From Umezawaea beigongshangensis (GTDB lineage: Bacteria > Actinomycetota > Actinomycetes > Mycobacteriales > Pseudonocardiaceae), in NCBI RefSeq assembly GCF_016464305.1, contig NZ_JAEIOJ010000002.1, forward strand, positions 682,001-746,000: a stretch of 64,000 nucleotides of DNA, read 5' to 3'. Below are positions 34,394 to 42,686 of the stretch, one piece after another. The position numbers and the translations under genes are program-made. A model generated the notes under the pieces. That model did not search any database, was not told the DNA's origin, and saw only the letters and a list, made by a program, of their open reading frames with translations. Position 1 is the stretch's first letter; each line of letters starts with the position of its first letter.

Positions 34394-34711
34394 ATGGCAG
34401 TGACCTCGGCCGACGACGTCAGCGTCGACCGCGTCAGCAGGACGTGCGGCGGTGACGGGTCCGTCCGGCTCCGGCAGGAGCACCCCGCTGCACCGCGCCG
34501 CAGCCGGATCGGCTTCGTGCTCCAGGCGGTCGACCCGGTGGGCGCGCCGACCGTGCAGCAGAACACCGTGCGGCCGTCGCCGCCGTCCGGCCAGCGCTCG
34601 GACCGGGAGCGGACGACCGAGGTCGTGAACCGGGTCGGTCTGGGCGGCCGGCTGCGGCACCGGCCGTCGGAGCTGTGTCACCGGCAGCCCGTCGCGAGCG
34701 GGAAGGGCTGA
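34394..34711 (+). pseudogene. Degraded ABC-transporter ATPase (LolD/MacB type)
   Basis: Only 318 bp remain of a gene normally near 690-750 bp. Parts are recognisable: a Walker A in frame +2 relative to the ATG (TGPSGSGRSTPLH, with Arg for the catalytic Lys), then in the first frame RIGFVLQAVDPVGAPTVQQN (Q-loop region), DRERTTEVVNRVGLGGRLRH and PSEL leading into a lost signature motif. So there is a frameshift after Walker A, an internal deletion, and loss of the LSGGQ, Walker B and H-loop. It ends 3 bp before the intact permease gene, clearly its former partner. Confidence 0.85.
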
Positions 34712-34714
34712 GCC

Positions 34715-37243
34715 GTGCTCGAACTGGCCGCTCGAACGCTGCGCTTCCGCGCGGGCACCTTCGTGGCGACCTTCCTCGCCCTCGTCGCCGGTGTCACGAT
34801 CCTGATGACGTGCGCGCTCCTCGTCGAGTCGGGCCTGCGCTACCAGGGTCTGGCGCAGCGGTACGCCGGAGCCGTCGCCGTCGTGGCCGACCGCGACACG
34901 ACGGTGAGCGGGCCGGAGGTGTTCGGCGAGAGCGAGACGGTGACGCTGGCGCTGCCCGAGCGCGGCAGCCTGCCCGACTCGCTGATCGGCGAGGTCGCCG
35001 CGGTGCCCGGTGTGGCGAGCGCCGTGGGCGACCGCTCCGTCGTGGTCGCGCCCGCCGCGGCCCCCCGGCTGCCGACCACCGGTCACGGCTGGGAGAGCGC
35101 CGCGCTCGCCCCGTACCGGACGGTCACCGGCACGCCGCCGCGGTCCGACGACGAGATCGCCGTCGACACGCGGCTCGCCGCGAGCGGGAACCTGAGCCCC
35201 GGCGGCACGGCGGTGATCGTCACCGGGGGAACCGCGCGCGAGTACCGGGTGAGCGGGCTCGTCGAGGCGGACGGGGCGAGCGGATCGCGAGCGGCGCTGT
35301 TCTTCACCGACGCCGAAGCCACCCGGCTCGACCCGCACCCCGGTCGCGTCGACGCGATCGGCGTCCTCGCCGAGCCGGGCGCCGACGAGGCCGCCGTGAT
35401 CGCCGCGGTGGAGCGGGTCGCGGCGGGTGCGGGGGCCAGGACGTACGCGGGAGCCGAGCGGGGACTGGCCGAGCAGCCCGACGCCGCCGCCGCGCGGGAC
35501 TTCAGCGTGCAGGCGGGCGCCGCGTTCGGCGGTTGCGCCGCGGTGATCGTCGTCTTCGTGGTCGCCGGGACGGTCGGCCTGTCGGTGCGGCACCGCCGCC
35601 GCGACCTCGCCCTGCTGCGGGCCATCGCCGCGACCCCCGGCCAGGTGCGGCTGATGGTCCTCGGCGAGGTGGGCCTGCTGACCCCGCTCGCCGCGGCGGC
35701 GGGCGTCCCGGCCGGACTGGTCGCCACCGCCTGGACGCGGGACCAGCTCGTGACCCGCGGGTTCGTCCCCGACACCTTCGAGGTGAACGGCGGCGTCCTG
35801 TCCGGGCTGGCGGTGACCGTCGCGGTGGCCGCCGTCGCGCTGGTCTCCGCCTGGATCGCCGCGCTGCGCACCACCCGCATCCGGCCCACCGAGGCGCTCG
35901 GCGAGACCGCCGTCGAACCGGGGCCCGGCAGCACGGCCCGCCTCGTGTCCGGCTTCGTCCTGCTCGCCGGCGGCGTGTCCCTGATCGGTGTCACCAGCGC
36001 CACCGACGGCACGACCGCGCTGGGAGCCGCGACGAGCATGCTCTACACGTTCGTGCTGGCCGTCGCGCTGCTCGCGCCGTGGATCAACCAGGCCGCCGCG
36101 CGGCTGCTCGCGCCGGTCCTGCGGGCCGTCTGGGGGACCAGCGGGTACCTCGCCGCCGCGAACCTGCGGGTGACCGCGCGCGGCACGGTCGCCGTGCTGA
36201 CCGCGCTGGTGCTCTCCGTCGGGTTCGGCGGGTCGGTGTGGTTCCTCCAGGACAACCTCCAGCGCCAGACCGTGCTCCAGAGCCGGGACGGCACGCTCGC
36301 CCAGCACGCGCTGGTCAGCGGCGTCGGCCTGCCCGCCTCGGCCACCGAGGAGGCCCGCCGGATCCCCGGCGTCGTCGCCGCGACGGGGGTGCGCCGCACG
36401 TCGGTCATCACCCCGAACGAGTTCTCGGGTCAGGCGGTGGTCGCGCAGGGCGTCGATCCGCGCGGCGTCGAGGAGACGATGGACCTGCGGGTGCGCGCGG
36501 GCAGCCTCGCCGACCTGCGCGGCGACACCGTCGCCGTGTCCTCGTCGCAGGCGGAGGCGGCGGACTGGGAGGTCGGCGACGACGCCTCGCTGTGGCTCGG
36601 CGACGGCACGCCGGTCACCCTGCGGGTCGTCGCGGTCTACGAGCGGGGCCGGGGGTTCGGCGACGTCACCCTGCACACCGAGACGCTCACCGGCCACACC
36701 GCGACCGGTCTCGACGACCGCGTCCTGATCCGCACCGCGCCCGGAGCCGAGGTCGGCGCGGCGCTGGCGGACCTCGCGAGCGCGTACCCGGCGAGCACCG
36801 CGATCGGCACCGGCCAGCTCACCGGTGAACCGGCCGGGGACCTGGCGATCAGCGCCTGGTTGAACAAGCTGCTGATCGCCGTGCTGGTCGGCTACGCGGC
36901 GCTCGCCGCCGCCAACACCCTCGTGATGGCCGCCCTGGTGCGCACGCGGGAGCTGGCGCTGCTGCGCCTGGTCGGCGTGACCCGCGGCCAGGTGAAGCGG
37001 ATGGTCCACGCCGAGCAGGCCGCTCTGCTGGGCGTGGCGCTCTCGATCGGTGTGCTGATCGCGGCGGTGACGCTCTCCTCGATCGTCAACGCCGTCTCCG
37101 GGCAGCGCGTCCCGCACGTCCCGGCGCTCGGCTGGGCCGCCGTCGTCGGCGGCACCGTCGTCCTGGCGCTCGTCGCCACGGTGCTGCCGATCAACCGGGT
37201 CCTGCGCACCCCTCCGGTGCGGGGCGTCGGCGTCCTCGGGTAG
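34715..37243 (+). CDS. FtsX/MacB-type ABC transporter permease
   Basis: 842 residues; GTG at 34715. Duplicated FtsX layout: a helix at about 17-38, a large extracellular domain to about 260, three helices at about 265-390, then four further helices around 415-515, a second extracellular domain, and three terminal helices at about 715-830. LLRAIAATPGQVRLMVLGE and LLRLVGVTRGQVKRMVHAE mark the two cytosolic coupling loops. Such permeases export lipids or antibiotics or act as mechanotransmitters. The adjacent ATPase gene is broken, so it is either orphaned or served by another ATPase. Confidence 0.88.
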   Translation: MLELAARTLRFRAGTFVATFLALVAGVTILMTCALLVESGLRYQGLAQRYAGAVAVVADRDTTVSGPEVFGESETVTLALPERGSLPDSLIGEVAAVPGVASAVGDRSVVVAPAAAPRLPTTGHGWESAALAPYRTVTGTPPRSDDEIAVDTRLAASGNLSPGGTAVIVTGGTAREYRVSGLVEADGASGSRAALFFTDAEATRLDPHPGRVDAIGVLAEPGADEAAVIAAVERVAAGAGARTYAGAERGLAEQPDAAAARDFSVQAGAAFGGCAAVIVVFVVAGTVGLSVRHRRRDLALLRAIAATPGQVRLMVLGEVGLLTPLAAAAGVPAGLVATAWTRDQLVTRGFVPDTFEVNGGVLSGLAVTVAVAAVALVSAWIAALRTTRIRPTEALGETAVEPGPGSTARLVSGFVLLAGGVSLIGVTSATDGTTALGAATSMLYTFVLAVALLAPWINQAAARLLAPVLRAVWGTSGYLAAANLRVTARGTVAVLTALVLSVGFGGSVWFLQDNLQRQTVLQSRDGTLAQHALVSGVGLPASATEEARRIPGVVAATGVRRTSVITPNEFSGQAVVAQGVDPRGVEETMDLRVRAGSLADLRGDTVAVSSSQAEAADWEVGDDASLWLGDGTPVTLRVVAVYERGRGFGDVTLHTETLTGHTATGLDDRVLIRTAPGAEVGAALADLASAYPASTAIGTGQLTGEPAGDLAISAWLNKLLIAVLVGYAALAAANTLVMAALVRTRELALLRLVGVTRGQVKRMVHAEQAALLGVALSIGVLIAAVTLSSIVNAVSGQRVPHVPALGWAAVVGGTVVLALVATVLPINRVLRTPPVRGVGVLG

Positions 37244-37293
37244 GTCGCCGCCGGGTCGGCCCCGTCGTCGCGGACACTCCGCCGGACGGAACG

Positions 37294-37344
37294 CCGCCAC
37301 GCCGAGCGGACCGCGCACCACCGCGTCCCCGCTCGGCGTGGCGG
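37294..37344. terminator. 16-bp perfect inverted repeat, bidirectional terminator
   Basis: Arms 37294-37309 and 37329-37344 pair over 16 bp without mismatch (19-nt loop), between the convergent permease and MarR genes. Confidence 0.7.
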
Positions 37345-37367
37345 TCCCGAGGCGGCCGACGCCGTCC

Positions 37368-37414
37368 CCGCGCTCCCGGCGCACTCCGCACCAGCGGGTG
37401 CGCCGGGAGCGCGG
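37368..37414. terminator. 17-bp perfect inverted repeat, second terminator
   Basis: Arms 37368-37384 and 37398-37414 pair over 17 bp (13-nt loop), ending 4 bp from the MarR gene stop. Likely its main terminator. Confidence 0.78.
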
Positions 37415-37417
37415 TGG

Positions 37418-37879
37418 TCACGGGGTCCCGTCGGCGGCGGGGGCGAGGTTCCGGACGCAGGCCGCGAGGGTGTCCAGCAGTGTCTGCTGCTCGGCGGGCG
37501 CCAGGCCCCTGCACATCCTCTTCTCGACCTCGCGCACCGCGGTGCTGGCCGTCCGGAGCTTCTCGCGGCCGTCACCGGTCAGCTCGGCCGGCAGCTCGCG
37601 ACCGACCGGGGCGGTCGCGGGCCGGATCACGAGACCGCGTTCTTCGAGGCCGCGGAGCACGGTGTTCATGGACTGCCGGGTGACGAAGACCCCGCGGGCC
37701 AGCTCGGCGTTCGACAGGCCCGGCCGCTGCCCCAGCAGCTCCAGGCACGCGTACTGCGTGACGGTCAGGTCCAGCGGGCGCAGCGCCACGTCCAGGGCGT
37801 GCCGCAGGGACACCGCGGCCTGCTTGAGGACGTAGCCGACCGCGCTCTCCACCGGTCCGACCGTGTCGCGTCGACTCAT
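37418..37879 (-). CDS. MarR-family transcriptional regulator
   Basis: 153 residues from the ATG at 37879; an ATG at 37906 would add nine residues but lies inside an operator. Winged helix at about 35-110 with LTVTQYACLELLGQRPGLSN, ELARGVFVTRQSMNTVLRGL (recognition helix) and GLVIRPATAPVGRELPAELT (wing). One Cys at about 135 and one in the N-terminal part of the domain could allow redox sensing. Two identical palindromes overlap its start, so it most likely represses itself and the divergent VOC gene. Confidence 0.92.
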   Translation of the reverse strand: MSRRDTVGPVESAVGYVLKQAAVSLRHALDVALRPLDLTVTQYACLELLGQRPGLSNAELARGVFVTRQSMNTVLRGLEERGLVIRPATAPVGRELPAELTGDGREKLRTASTAVREVEKRMCRGLAPAEQQTLLDTLAACVRNLAPAADGTP

Positions 37880-37921
37880 GTCAGGAGTCTGACATATGGT
37901 GTGCATGTCAGGAACCTGACA
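37879..37921. promoter_or_regulatory. Twin MarR operators TGTCAG-N4-CTGACA
   Basis: Two 16-bp palindromes, 37879-37894 (spacer GAGT) and 37906-37921 (spacer GAAC), with identical arms, 27 bp apart centre to centre. They fill the divergent promoter between marR and the VOC gene. The spacing puts the two sites on nearly opposite helix faces. Confidence 0.85.
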
Positions 37922-37938
37922 CGACTGAGGAGAACACC

Positions 37939-38307
37939 GTGACCGTCACCGGACCCGACTTCATCGCCCTCCAGGTGCGCGACCTGGACCGCGCCGCCGC
38001 CTTCTACGAGGACCTGCTCGGCCTGGACCGCGCCCCCGCCGGCCCGCCCGGCGCCGTCGTGTTCACCACCACGCCCGTCCCGTTCGCCCTGCGCGACCCG
38101 CTGCCCGGCGTCGACCTGGACGCGGTCGAGCGCCCCGGACCGGGCGTGGCGCTGTGGCTGCACGCCACCGACGCGCAGGCCCTGCACGACCGGCTGGACG
38201 CCGCCGGCGTGCCGATCGCGACACCGCCCTTCGACGGCCCGTTCGGGCGCACGTTCACCTTCACCGACCTCGACGGGTACGCCGTGACGATCCACGACCG
38301 GCGCTGA
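37939..38307 (+). CDS. VOC (glyoxalase-fold) protein under MarR control
   Basis: 122 residues; GTG at 37939 behind GAGGAG. One VOC module pair: FIALQVRDLDRAAAFYEDLLGL at the start and GRTFTFTDLDGYAVTIHD at the end, the classic layout of glyoxalase/bleomycin-resistance/dioxygenase superfamily proteins. The second metal-site Glu appears replaced (YAVTIHD), while Gln8-like residues are kept. Substrate unknown; divergence from a MarR gene with shared operators suggests induction by a small toxic compound. Confidence 0.85.
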   Translation: MTVTGPDFIALQVRDLDRAAAFYEDLLGLDRAPAGPPGAVVFTTTPVPFALRDPLPGVDLDAVERPGPGVALWLHATDAQALHDRLDAAGVPIATPPFDGPFGRTFTFTDLDGYAVTIHDRR

Positions 38308-38374
38308 GCGCCACCGGCTCCCGCCGGGCCTGCTCGTGCCCCCTGGGCGGTCACGAGCGGGCGGTCGCCGCTCG

Positions 38375-38860
38375 TCATCCAGGGTCGCGCACCCCCGCGG
38401 GAGACCGGGGTGTCCTCGGCGCGGGCCAGACGCACAGGACCCACTGCTCGCAGCGCGCTTCGTCGCCGAAGCTGGTGTCGATCAGCTCGGGCAGGCGGCG
38501 GGCGCGCAGCCGGTAGTCGCCCGGCGCGGGGAGGTCGACGGGGATGTCTCCGGGTGCCCCGGTCGCCGAGGCCAGCAGGAGGGTGCCGGAGTCGGTGTGG
38601 AACTCACCGGTCCAGGAGTGGTCGTCGGTGCCGGGATCGGTGTCGTGCAGTTCCACCACGACGTCGGCTTCGAGATCGAAGTCGGTGGCGTGCAGCAGGA
38701 CCCCTCCGGGACCGCTCCGGCCGATCCGGTGCGAGTCGGTGGCGGTGTGCAGGTCGGCGAGCGAGGAGCTCCCGGAGAAGTCGAACAGCACGAAGTGCGA
38801 GAACTCCACCAGCAACCGCGTACGCCACGTGCGCCGCACCCCGGGGTGCTGTCCGCTCAT
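38375..38860 (-). CDS. Hypothetical protein, beta-rich
   Basis: 161 residues; ATG at 38860 with GAGGAG upstream. Soluble, strand-rich, with alternating hydrophobic segments (VEFSHFVLFDF, GGVLLHATDFDLEADVVVEL, DYRLRARRLPEL). It resembles small immunity or jelly-roll proteins encoded singly in actinobacteria, but I do not recognise a family. Two Cys near the C-terminus. Convergent with the VOC gene with 67 bp between. Confidence 0.65.
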   Translation of the reverse strand: MSGQHPGVRRTWRTRLLVEFSHFVLFDFSGSSSLADLHTATDSHRIGRSGPGGVLLHATDFDLEADVVVELHDTDPGTDDHSWTGEFHTDSGTLLLASATGAPGDIPVDLPAPGDYRLRARRLPELIDTSFGDEARCEQWVLCVWPAPRTPRSPAGVRDPG

Positions 38861-39169
38861 CGTCCGCTCCTCACGTCGTGGCCGGGCGCGGTCGACGCCG
38901 GCGAACGCCCCGCGAGGTTCCTCCGGGCCGCGAGCGGGCGAGGACGACCGTCGTCCGCTCCATCCTCTCGACGACCGGGGGCCACCGCCACCGAGCACGC
39001 GACGGGGTCGGCCACGTCGTCTGCGGTGACGGTCCCGGTGGCCGGCCGCACCTCCCGCAGGCCGACCGGGACGCCCTGCTCCGGGTGGGCCGCACCCCGG
39101 CGGCCGGACGGCGCGGGGTGGGTGTGCTGGACCCTCCCCGCGCCTCCCCCGCGTCCCTAGCCTCGAAGC
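38861..39169. other. 309-bp divergent intergenic region
   Basis: No gene supported. It contains at its right end the -10 hexamer TAGCCT (39158-39163) that appears to drive the next gene as a leaderless transcript. Confidence 0.45.
39158..39163 (+). promoter_or_regulatory. -10 hexamer TAGCCT, leaderless start
   Basis: TAGCCT ends exactly 6 nt before the GTG at 39170, and no Shine-Dalgarno precedes that codon. Confidence 0.55.
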
Positions 39170-39637
39170 GTGGACGACGAACGAGTGATCGCAGACCTGC
39201 ACGACCGCTGGGTGTTCGGCTGGGAGCGCGCCGAGGGGGACGCGCCGTTCGACTTCCAGCGCTCCCTCGGCGAGTTCTACGACGTCAGCTCCCCGGACGT
39301 CCGCCTCTACGACGACTTCGACCCCGAGCAGCGGGTGGCGACGACCGCCGCCGGGTACGGCTCGATCTGGGAGCCCCCGTTCCGCCGGATGCTCTCCGCG
39401 CGCCACGCCGTCGACGACGGACCGCACGTCGTCGCCGACCACGACCTGGCCGCGTCCACCCTGACGTTCGTCGCGCGGATCACCACCCCCGACGGCACCT
39501 CGGACGTGCGCACCACCAGCTCCCTGGTCTGGCGCCGAACTCCGGTCGGCTGGCGGATCGTCCGGGAGCACAACTCGACCCGGCTCCTGCCCGCCGGGGA
39601 GCTCGACGGCGTGCTGCCGACGCGGGAGCACGCCTGA
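39170..39637 (+). CDS. SnoaL/NTF2-like protein
   Basis: 155 residues; leaderless GTG at 39170. Helix-rich N-terminus (VIADLHDRWVFGWERAEGD) followed by long strands (HVVADHDLAASTLTFVARIT, TTSSLVWRRTPVGWRIVREHNS), the cone-shaped fold of the SnoaL-like/DUF4440 group. Such proteins include ketosteroid isomerase-like enzymes and many of unknown role. No biosynthetic genes adjoin it. The following AraC gene has its own promoter. Confidence 0.75.
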   Translation: MDDERVIADLHDRWVFGWERAEGDAPFDFQRSLGEFYDVSSPDVRLYDDFDPEQRVATTAAGYGSIWEPPFRRMLSARHAVDDGPHVVADHDLAASTLTFVARITTPDGTSDVRTTSSLVWRRTPVGWRIVREHNSTRLLPAGELDGVLPTREHA

Positions 39638-39809
39638 CGTCGCGCCGGACCGGCCCGGCGGGCCGATCTCGCGCGGCCGGCCGGGAGCCGCCGCGGAGGT
39701 CCGCCGGGGCAGGTGGTCGCGCTGCGACGGGCAGAGCGGGAGGTTGTTCGCCGAACGACGGCCTAGCCTGGTGGCGACCACCCCTCAGCAGCCCGAAGGA
39801 CGTGCTCCG

Positions 39810-40694
39810 ATGTCCCAGCCGCCCGTCGCCGAGCCCGTCCCGGTGGCCACCGGGCTTCCGTCGCGCGTGGTGGTCGACAGCGCCGGACTCGGCTGGAGCG
39901 GCGCGCGCGTGCGCGAGGTGGTCGACCCGCCGATCGCCGAGTTCGTGCTGCCCCCGGTGGACTCGCTCACCGTCGTGCTCATCACGGCGGGCAGCTACGT
40001 CGTGGAGAGCGGTCCCGGTCCGCGCCGCCGGCACGCCCTCGTCTCGCCCGGCACCTCGGCGGTCAACGCCGCGCAGCGCGAGGTGCGGGCGCGGTGGCGT
40101 TCGGACAGCCGGTCCCCCTTCCGCTCGGTGCACCTGACCATCGCCGCGTCCGTGCTCGCGGAGACCCGCGACGCGCTGCCCCGGCACGCCCGCCGCCCGG
40201 ACCCCGACTACCTGCGGCGCGCGGACCCGTTCGTGCGCGAGGCGGTGCTCGAACTCGGCCGGGCCACGCGCCTCGGTCTGCCCGCCCTGCACGCCGAGGC
40301 ACTGGCCCAGTCCGTCGCCAGCTACCTCCTGCTCGACGAGAACCGCGACCGCGGGGCCGTCCGCGGCGGGCTGGGGGCGCGGGCGCTGGGAACGGTCGTG
40401 GACCTCATGCACGAGCGGATCGCCGAGCCGATCACCCTCGCCGAACTGGCCGCGGCGGCGCACCTGAGCCACCACCACTTCCTGCGCCAGTTCTCCGCCT
40501 CGACCCGCACGACGCCCATGCGCTACCTCACGTCGCTGCGGATGCAGCGCGCCCAGGAACTGCTGCGCGACGACACCCTGACCGTGCAGGCGGTCGCGGC
40601 CCGCTGCGGATACCCCAACCCGGCGCACTTCACGAGCGTGTTCCGCCGTGTGCACGGCGTGACCCCGTCCACCTTCAGAGGTGTGAACGTCTGA
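39810..40694 (+). CDS. AraC-family transcriptional regulator
   Basis: 294 residues; ATG at 39810 with AAGGA upstream and a TAGCCT hexamer at 39764-39769. N-terminal cupin-like sensing domain (about 20-180) and two helix-turn-helix units at about 195-290: LAELAAAAHLSHHHFLRQF and AVAARCGYPNPAHFTSVFRR, ending with the typical GVTPSTFR. It likely regulates the SDR pair starting 121 bp downstream on the same strand. Confidence 0.9.
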   Translation: MSQPPVAEPVPVATGLPSRVVVDSAGLGWSGARVREVVDPPIAEFVLPPVDSLTVVLITAGSYVVESGPGPRRRHALVSPGTSAVNAAQREVRARWRSDSRSPFRSVHLTIAASVLAETRDALPRHARRPDPDYLRRADPFVREAVLELGRATRLGLPALHAEALAQSVASYLLLDENRDRGAVRGGLGARALGTVVDLMHERIAEPITLAELAAAAHLSHHHFLRQFSASTRTTPMRYLTSLRMQRAQELLRDDTLTVQAVAARCGYPNPAHFTSVFRRVHGVTPSTFRGVNV

Positions 40695-40814
40695 CGAGCG
40701 TGCGGGCCGGGAACGGCGACCAGGCCACAGGGCACCGCAACGGGACCACACACCGCCACGCCGGAGAAGCGGAAGCTCGTGCCGTACCTGCCCGCAGATC
40801 ACACGGGAGAACGG

Positions 40815-41723
40815 ATGAGCAGCACAGTCGTCGTCTCCGGAGCCTCCAGCGGCTTCGGAGCCATGACGGTGCGCGCCCTGGCCGACGCGGGACACCGCGT
40901 CTACGCGGGGATGCGCGCCACGCGGGACCGCAACGCCCCCGCCTTCGCCGAGGCGCGCGAGCACGCGAGCAGCAACGGCGTGGACCTGCGGCCGATCGAG
41001 CTGGACGTCGCCGACCAGACCTCGGTGGACCGTGCGGTCGCCGAGATCGTGGCCGAGAGCGGCCAGATCGACGTCGTCGTGCACAACGCGGGTCACATGG
41101 TGCTCGGCCCGGCCGAGGCGTTCACCGTCGAGCAGCTCGCCGCCGTGTACGACTCGAACGTCCTCACCACGCAGCGGCTCAACCAGGCCGTGCTGCCGCA
41201 CATGCGCCAGCGGGGCGACGGCCTGCTGGTGTGGGTCGGGTCGTCCAGCGCGCGCGGCGGCACCCCGCCGTACCTCGCGCCCTACTTCGCCGCCAAGGCG
41301 GCCGAGGACGCACTCGCCGTGAGCTACGCCGTCGAGGCGGGACGGTTCGGCGTCGACTCGGTGATCGTCGTGCCCGGCTCCTTCACCAGCGGCACCAACC
41401 ACTTCACCAACGCCGGGTCGCCCGAGCGCGAGGACGTGGCCGCCGAGTACTCGGCGCGCTTCGGCGACACGATCGACACGGTGCTGGAGCGGCTGGCCGG
41501 TCTGTCCCCCGCCGACGCCGATCCGCAGGAGGTGGCGCGGGAGATCGTCCGCGTCGTCGGTCTGCCGAAGGGGGAACGGCCGTTCCGGGTGTACGTCGAT
41601 CCGGCCGACGACGGCGCCGAGCGCGTCTACGAGGTGGGCGAGGCGGTCCGGCAGGAGTTCTACGAGCGCATCGGGATGCCGGAGCTGCTGCGTCCCGCCA
41701 CCACGACGGGAGCGGACGCGTGA
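40815..41723 (+). CDS. Short-chain dehydrogenase/reductase
   Basis: 302 residues; ATG at 40815 behind GGGAGA. Classical SDR: cofactor motif VVVSGASSGFGAM, NNAG equivalent HNAGHMV, catalytic Ser in GSSSARG and YLAPYFAAKAA (YxxxK). The NAD(P) choice is not obvious; the Arg in MRATRDR hints at NADP. The C-terminal extension of about 50 residues is longer than usual. Its stop overlaps the second SDR start. Confidence 0.9.
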   Translation: MSSTVVVSGASSGFGAMTVRALADAGHRVYAGMRATRDRNAPAFAEAREHASSNGVDLRPIELDVADQTSVDRAVAEIVAESGQIDVVVHNAGHMVLGPAEAFTVEQLAAVYDSNVLTTQRLNQAVLPHMRQRGDGLLVWVGSSSARGGTPPYLAPYFAAKAAEDALAVSYAVEAGRFGVDSVIVVPGSFTSGTNHFTNAGSPEREDVAAEYSARFGDTIDTVLERLAGLSPADADPQEVAREIVRVVGLPKGERPFRVYVDPADDGAERVYEVGEAVRQEFYERIGMPELLRPATTTGADA

Positions 41724-42460
41724 GCGCCCCGGCGACCGGCAGGGTCGCGATCGTCACGGGCGGGTCCGGCGGCATCGGCCGAGCGGTCGTCGAGCGGCTC
41801 GCCGCCGACGGCTTCTCCCTGGTGGTGCACTACTCCGGCAACCGGGACCGCGCGGAGGAGGCCGTCCGCGCCGCCGCCGAGCACGGTGCGAAGGCCGTGG
41901 CCGTGGGCGGCGACGTGGCCGACGAGACGGCGATGGGCCTGCTGTTCGACGAGGCCGAGAGCGTCTTCGGCGGTGTCGACGTCGTGGTGAACACCGCGGG
42001 GATCATGGTGCTCGCGCCGATCGCGGAGTTCGACCTCGACGCGCTCGACCGGATGCACCGGGTCAACGTCAGGGGCGCCTTCGTCGTCTCGCAGCTCGCC
42101 GCCCGGCGGCTGCGCGAGGGCGGCGCCCTGGTGAACTTCTCCACGTCGGTGACCCGGCTCCAGATGCCGACCTACGGGCCGTACGCGGCGTCGAAGGCGG
42201 CTGTCGAGGGCCTGACGCTGATCCTGGCCCGCGAGCTGCGCGGCCGCGACATCACCGTCAACGCCGTGGCTCCCGGCCCCACCGCGACACCGCTGTTCCT
42301 CGACGGCAAGGACGAGGAGGAGGTGCAGCGGCTGTCGAAGGCCGCTCCGCTGGAGCGCCTCGGCCGCCCCGAGGACGTCGCCGAGGTCGTGGCGCTCCTC
42401 GCCGGCCCGGCCCGCTGGGTGAACGGGCAGGTCCTGTTCGCCAACGGCGGCATCGGCTGA
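41720..42460 (+). CDS. Short-chain dehydrogenase/reductase, FabG-like
   Basis: 246 residues; GTG at 41720 overlapping the previous stop (GTGA). Motifs: VAIVTGGSGGIGRAV, NTAGIM, NFSTSVTR with catalytic Ser, YGPYAASKAA (YxxxK) and NAVAPGPTATP. HYSGNRDRAEE after strand 2 favours NADP. Coupled expression with the first SDR suggests they act in sequence or as a complex. A 19-bp hairpin terminator follows. Confidence 0.9.
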   Translation: MSAPATGRVAIVTGGSGGIGRAVVERLAADGFSLVVHYSGNRDRAEEAVRAAAEHGAKAVAVGGDVADETAMGLLFDEAESVFGGVDVVVNTAGIMVLAPIAEFDLDALDRMHRVNVRGAFVVSQLAARRLREGGALVNFSTSVTRLQMPTYGPYAASKAAVEGLTLILARELRGRDITVNAVAPGPTATPLFLDGKDEEEVQRLSKAAPLERLGRPEDVAEVVALLAGPARWVNGQVLFANGGIG

Positions 42461-42466
42461 TCACCT

Positions 42467-42508
42467 CCGGTGGTGCCCGCCGCGACAGGTCGCGGCGGGC
42501 ACCACCGG
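42467..42508 (+). terminator. 19-bp perfect inverted repeat, terminator of SDR operon
   Basis: Arms 42467-42485 and 42490-42508 pair without mismatch around the loop CAGG, 6 bp after the SDR stop. Confidence 0.85.
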
Positions 42509-42686
42509 TAGATCACGCGCGCGCCGAGCGGGAGCGAGCGGCGACGGCCAGCGGGGTGTGCGCCGACGGCTCCGACCGATCGAGGACGAACCCGCCGACA
42601 GCAGGTGACGCGGTCTCCGGAACTACGTCGATCGTCGTCCGACCAACTGGACGACAGACCGTTCCCGATCAGAAGAGACGTGTCCG

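Noticed and set aside
34178-37384. Antisense open frame over 1000 codons opposite the permease
   Set aside because: Dominated by Arg/Gly/Asp/His low-complexity sequence without domains; the permease frame explains the region.
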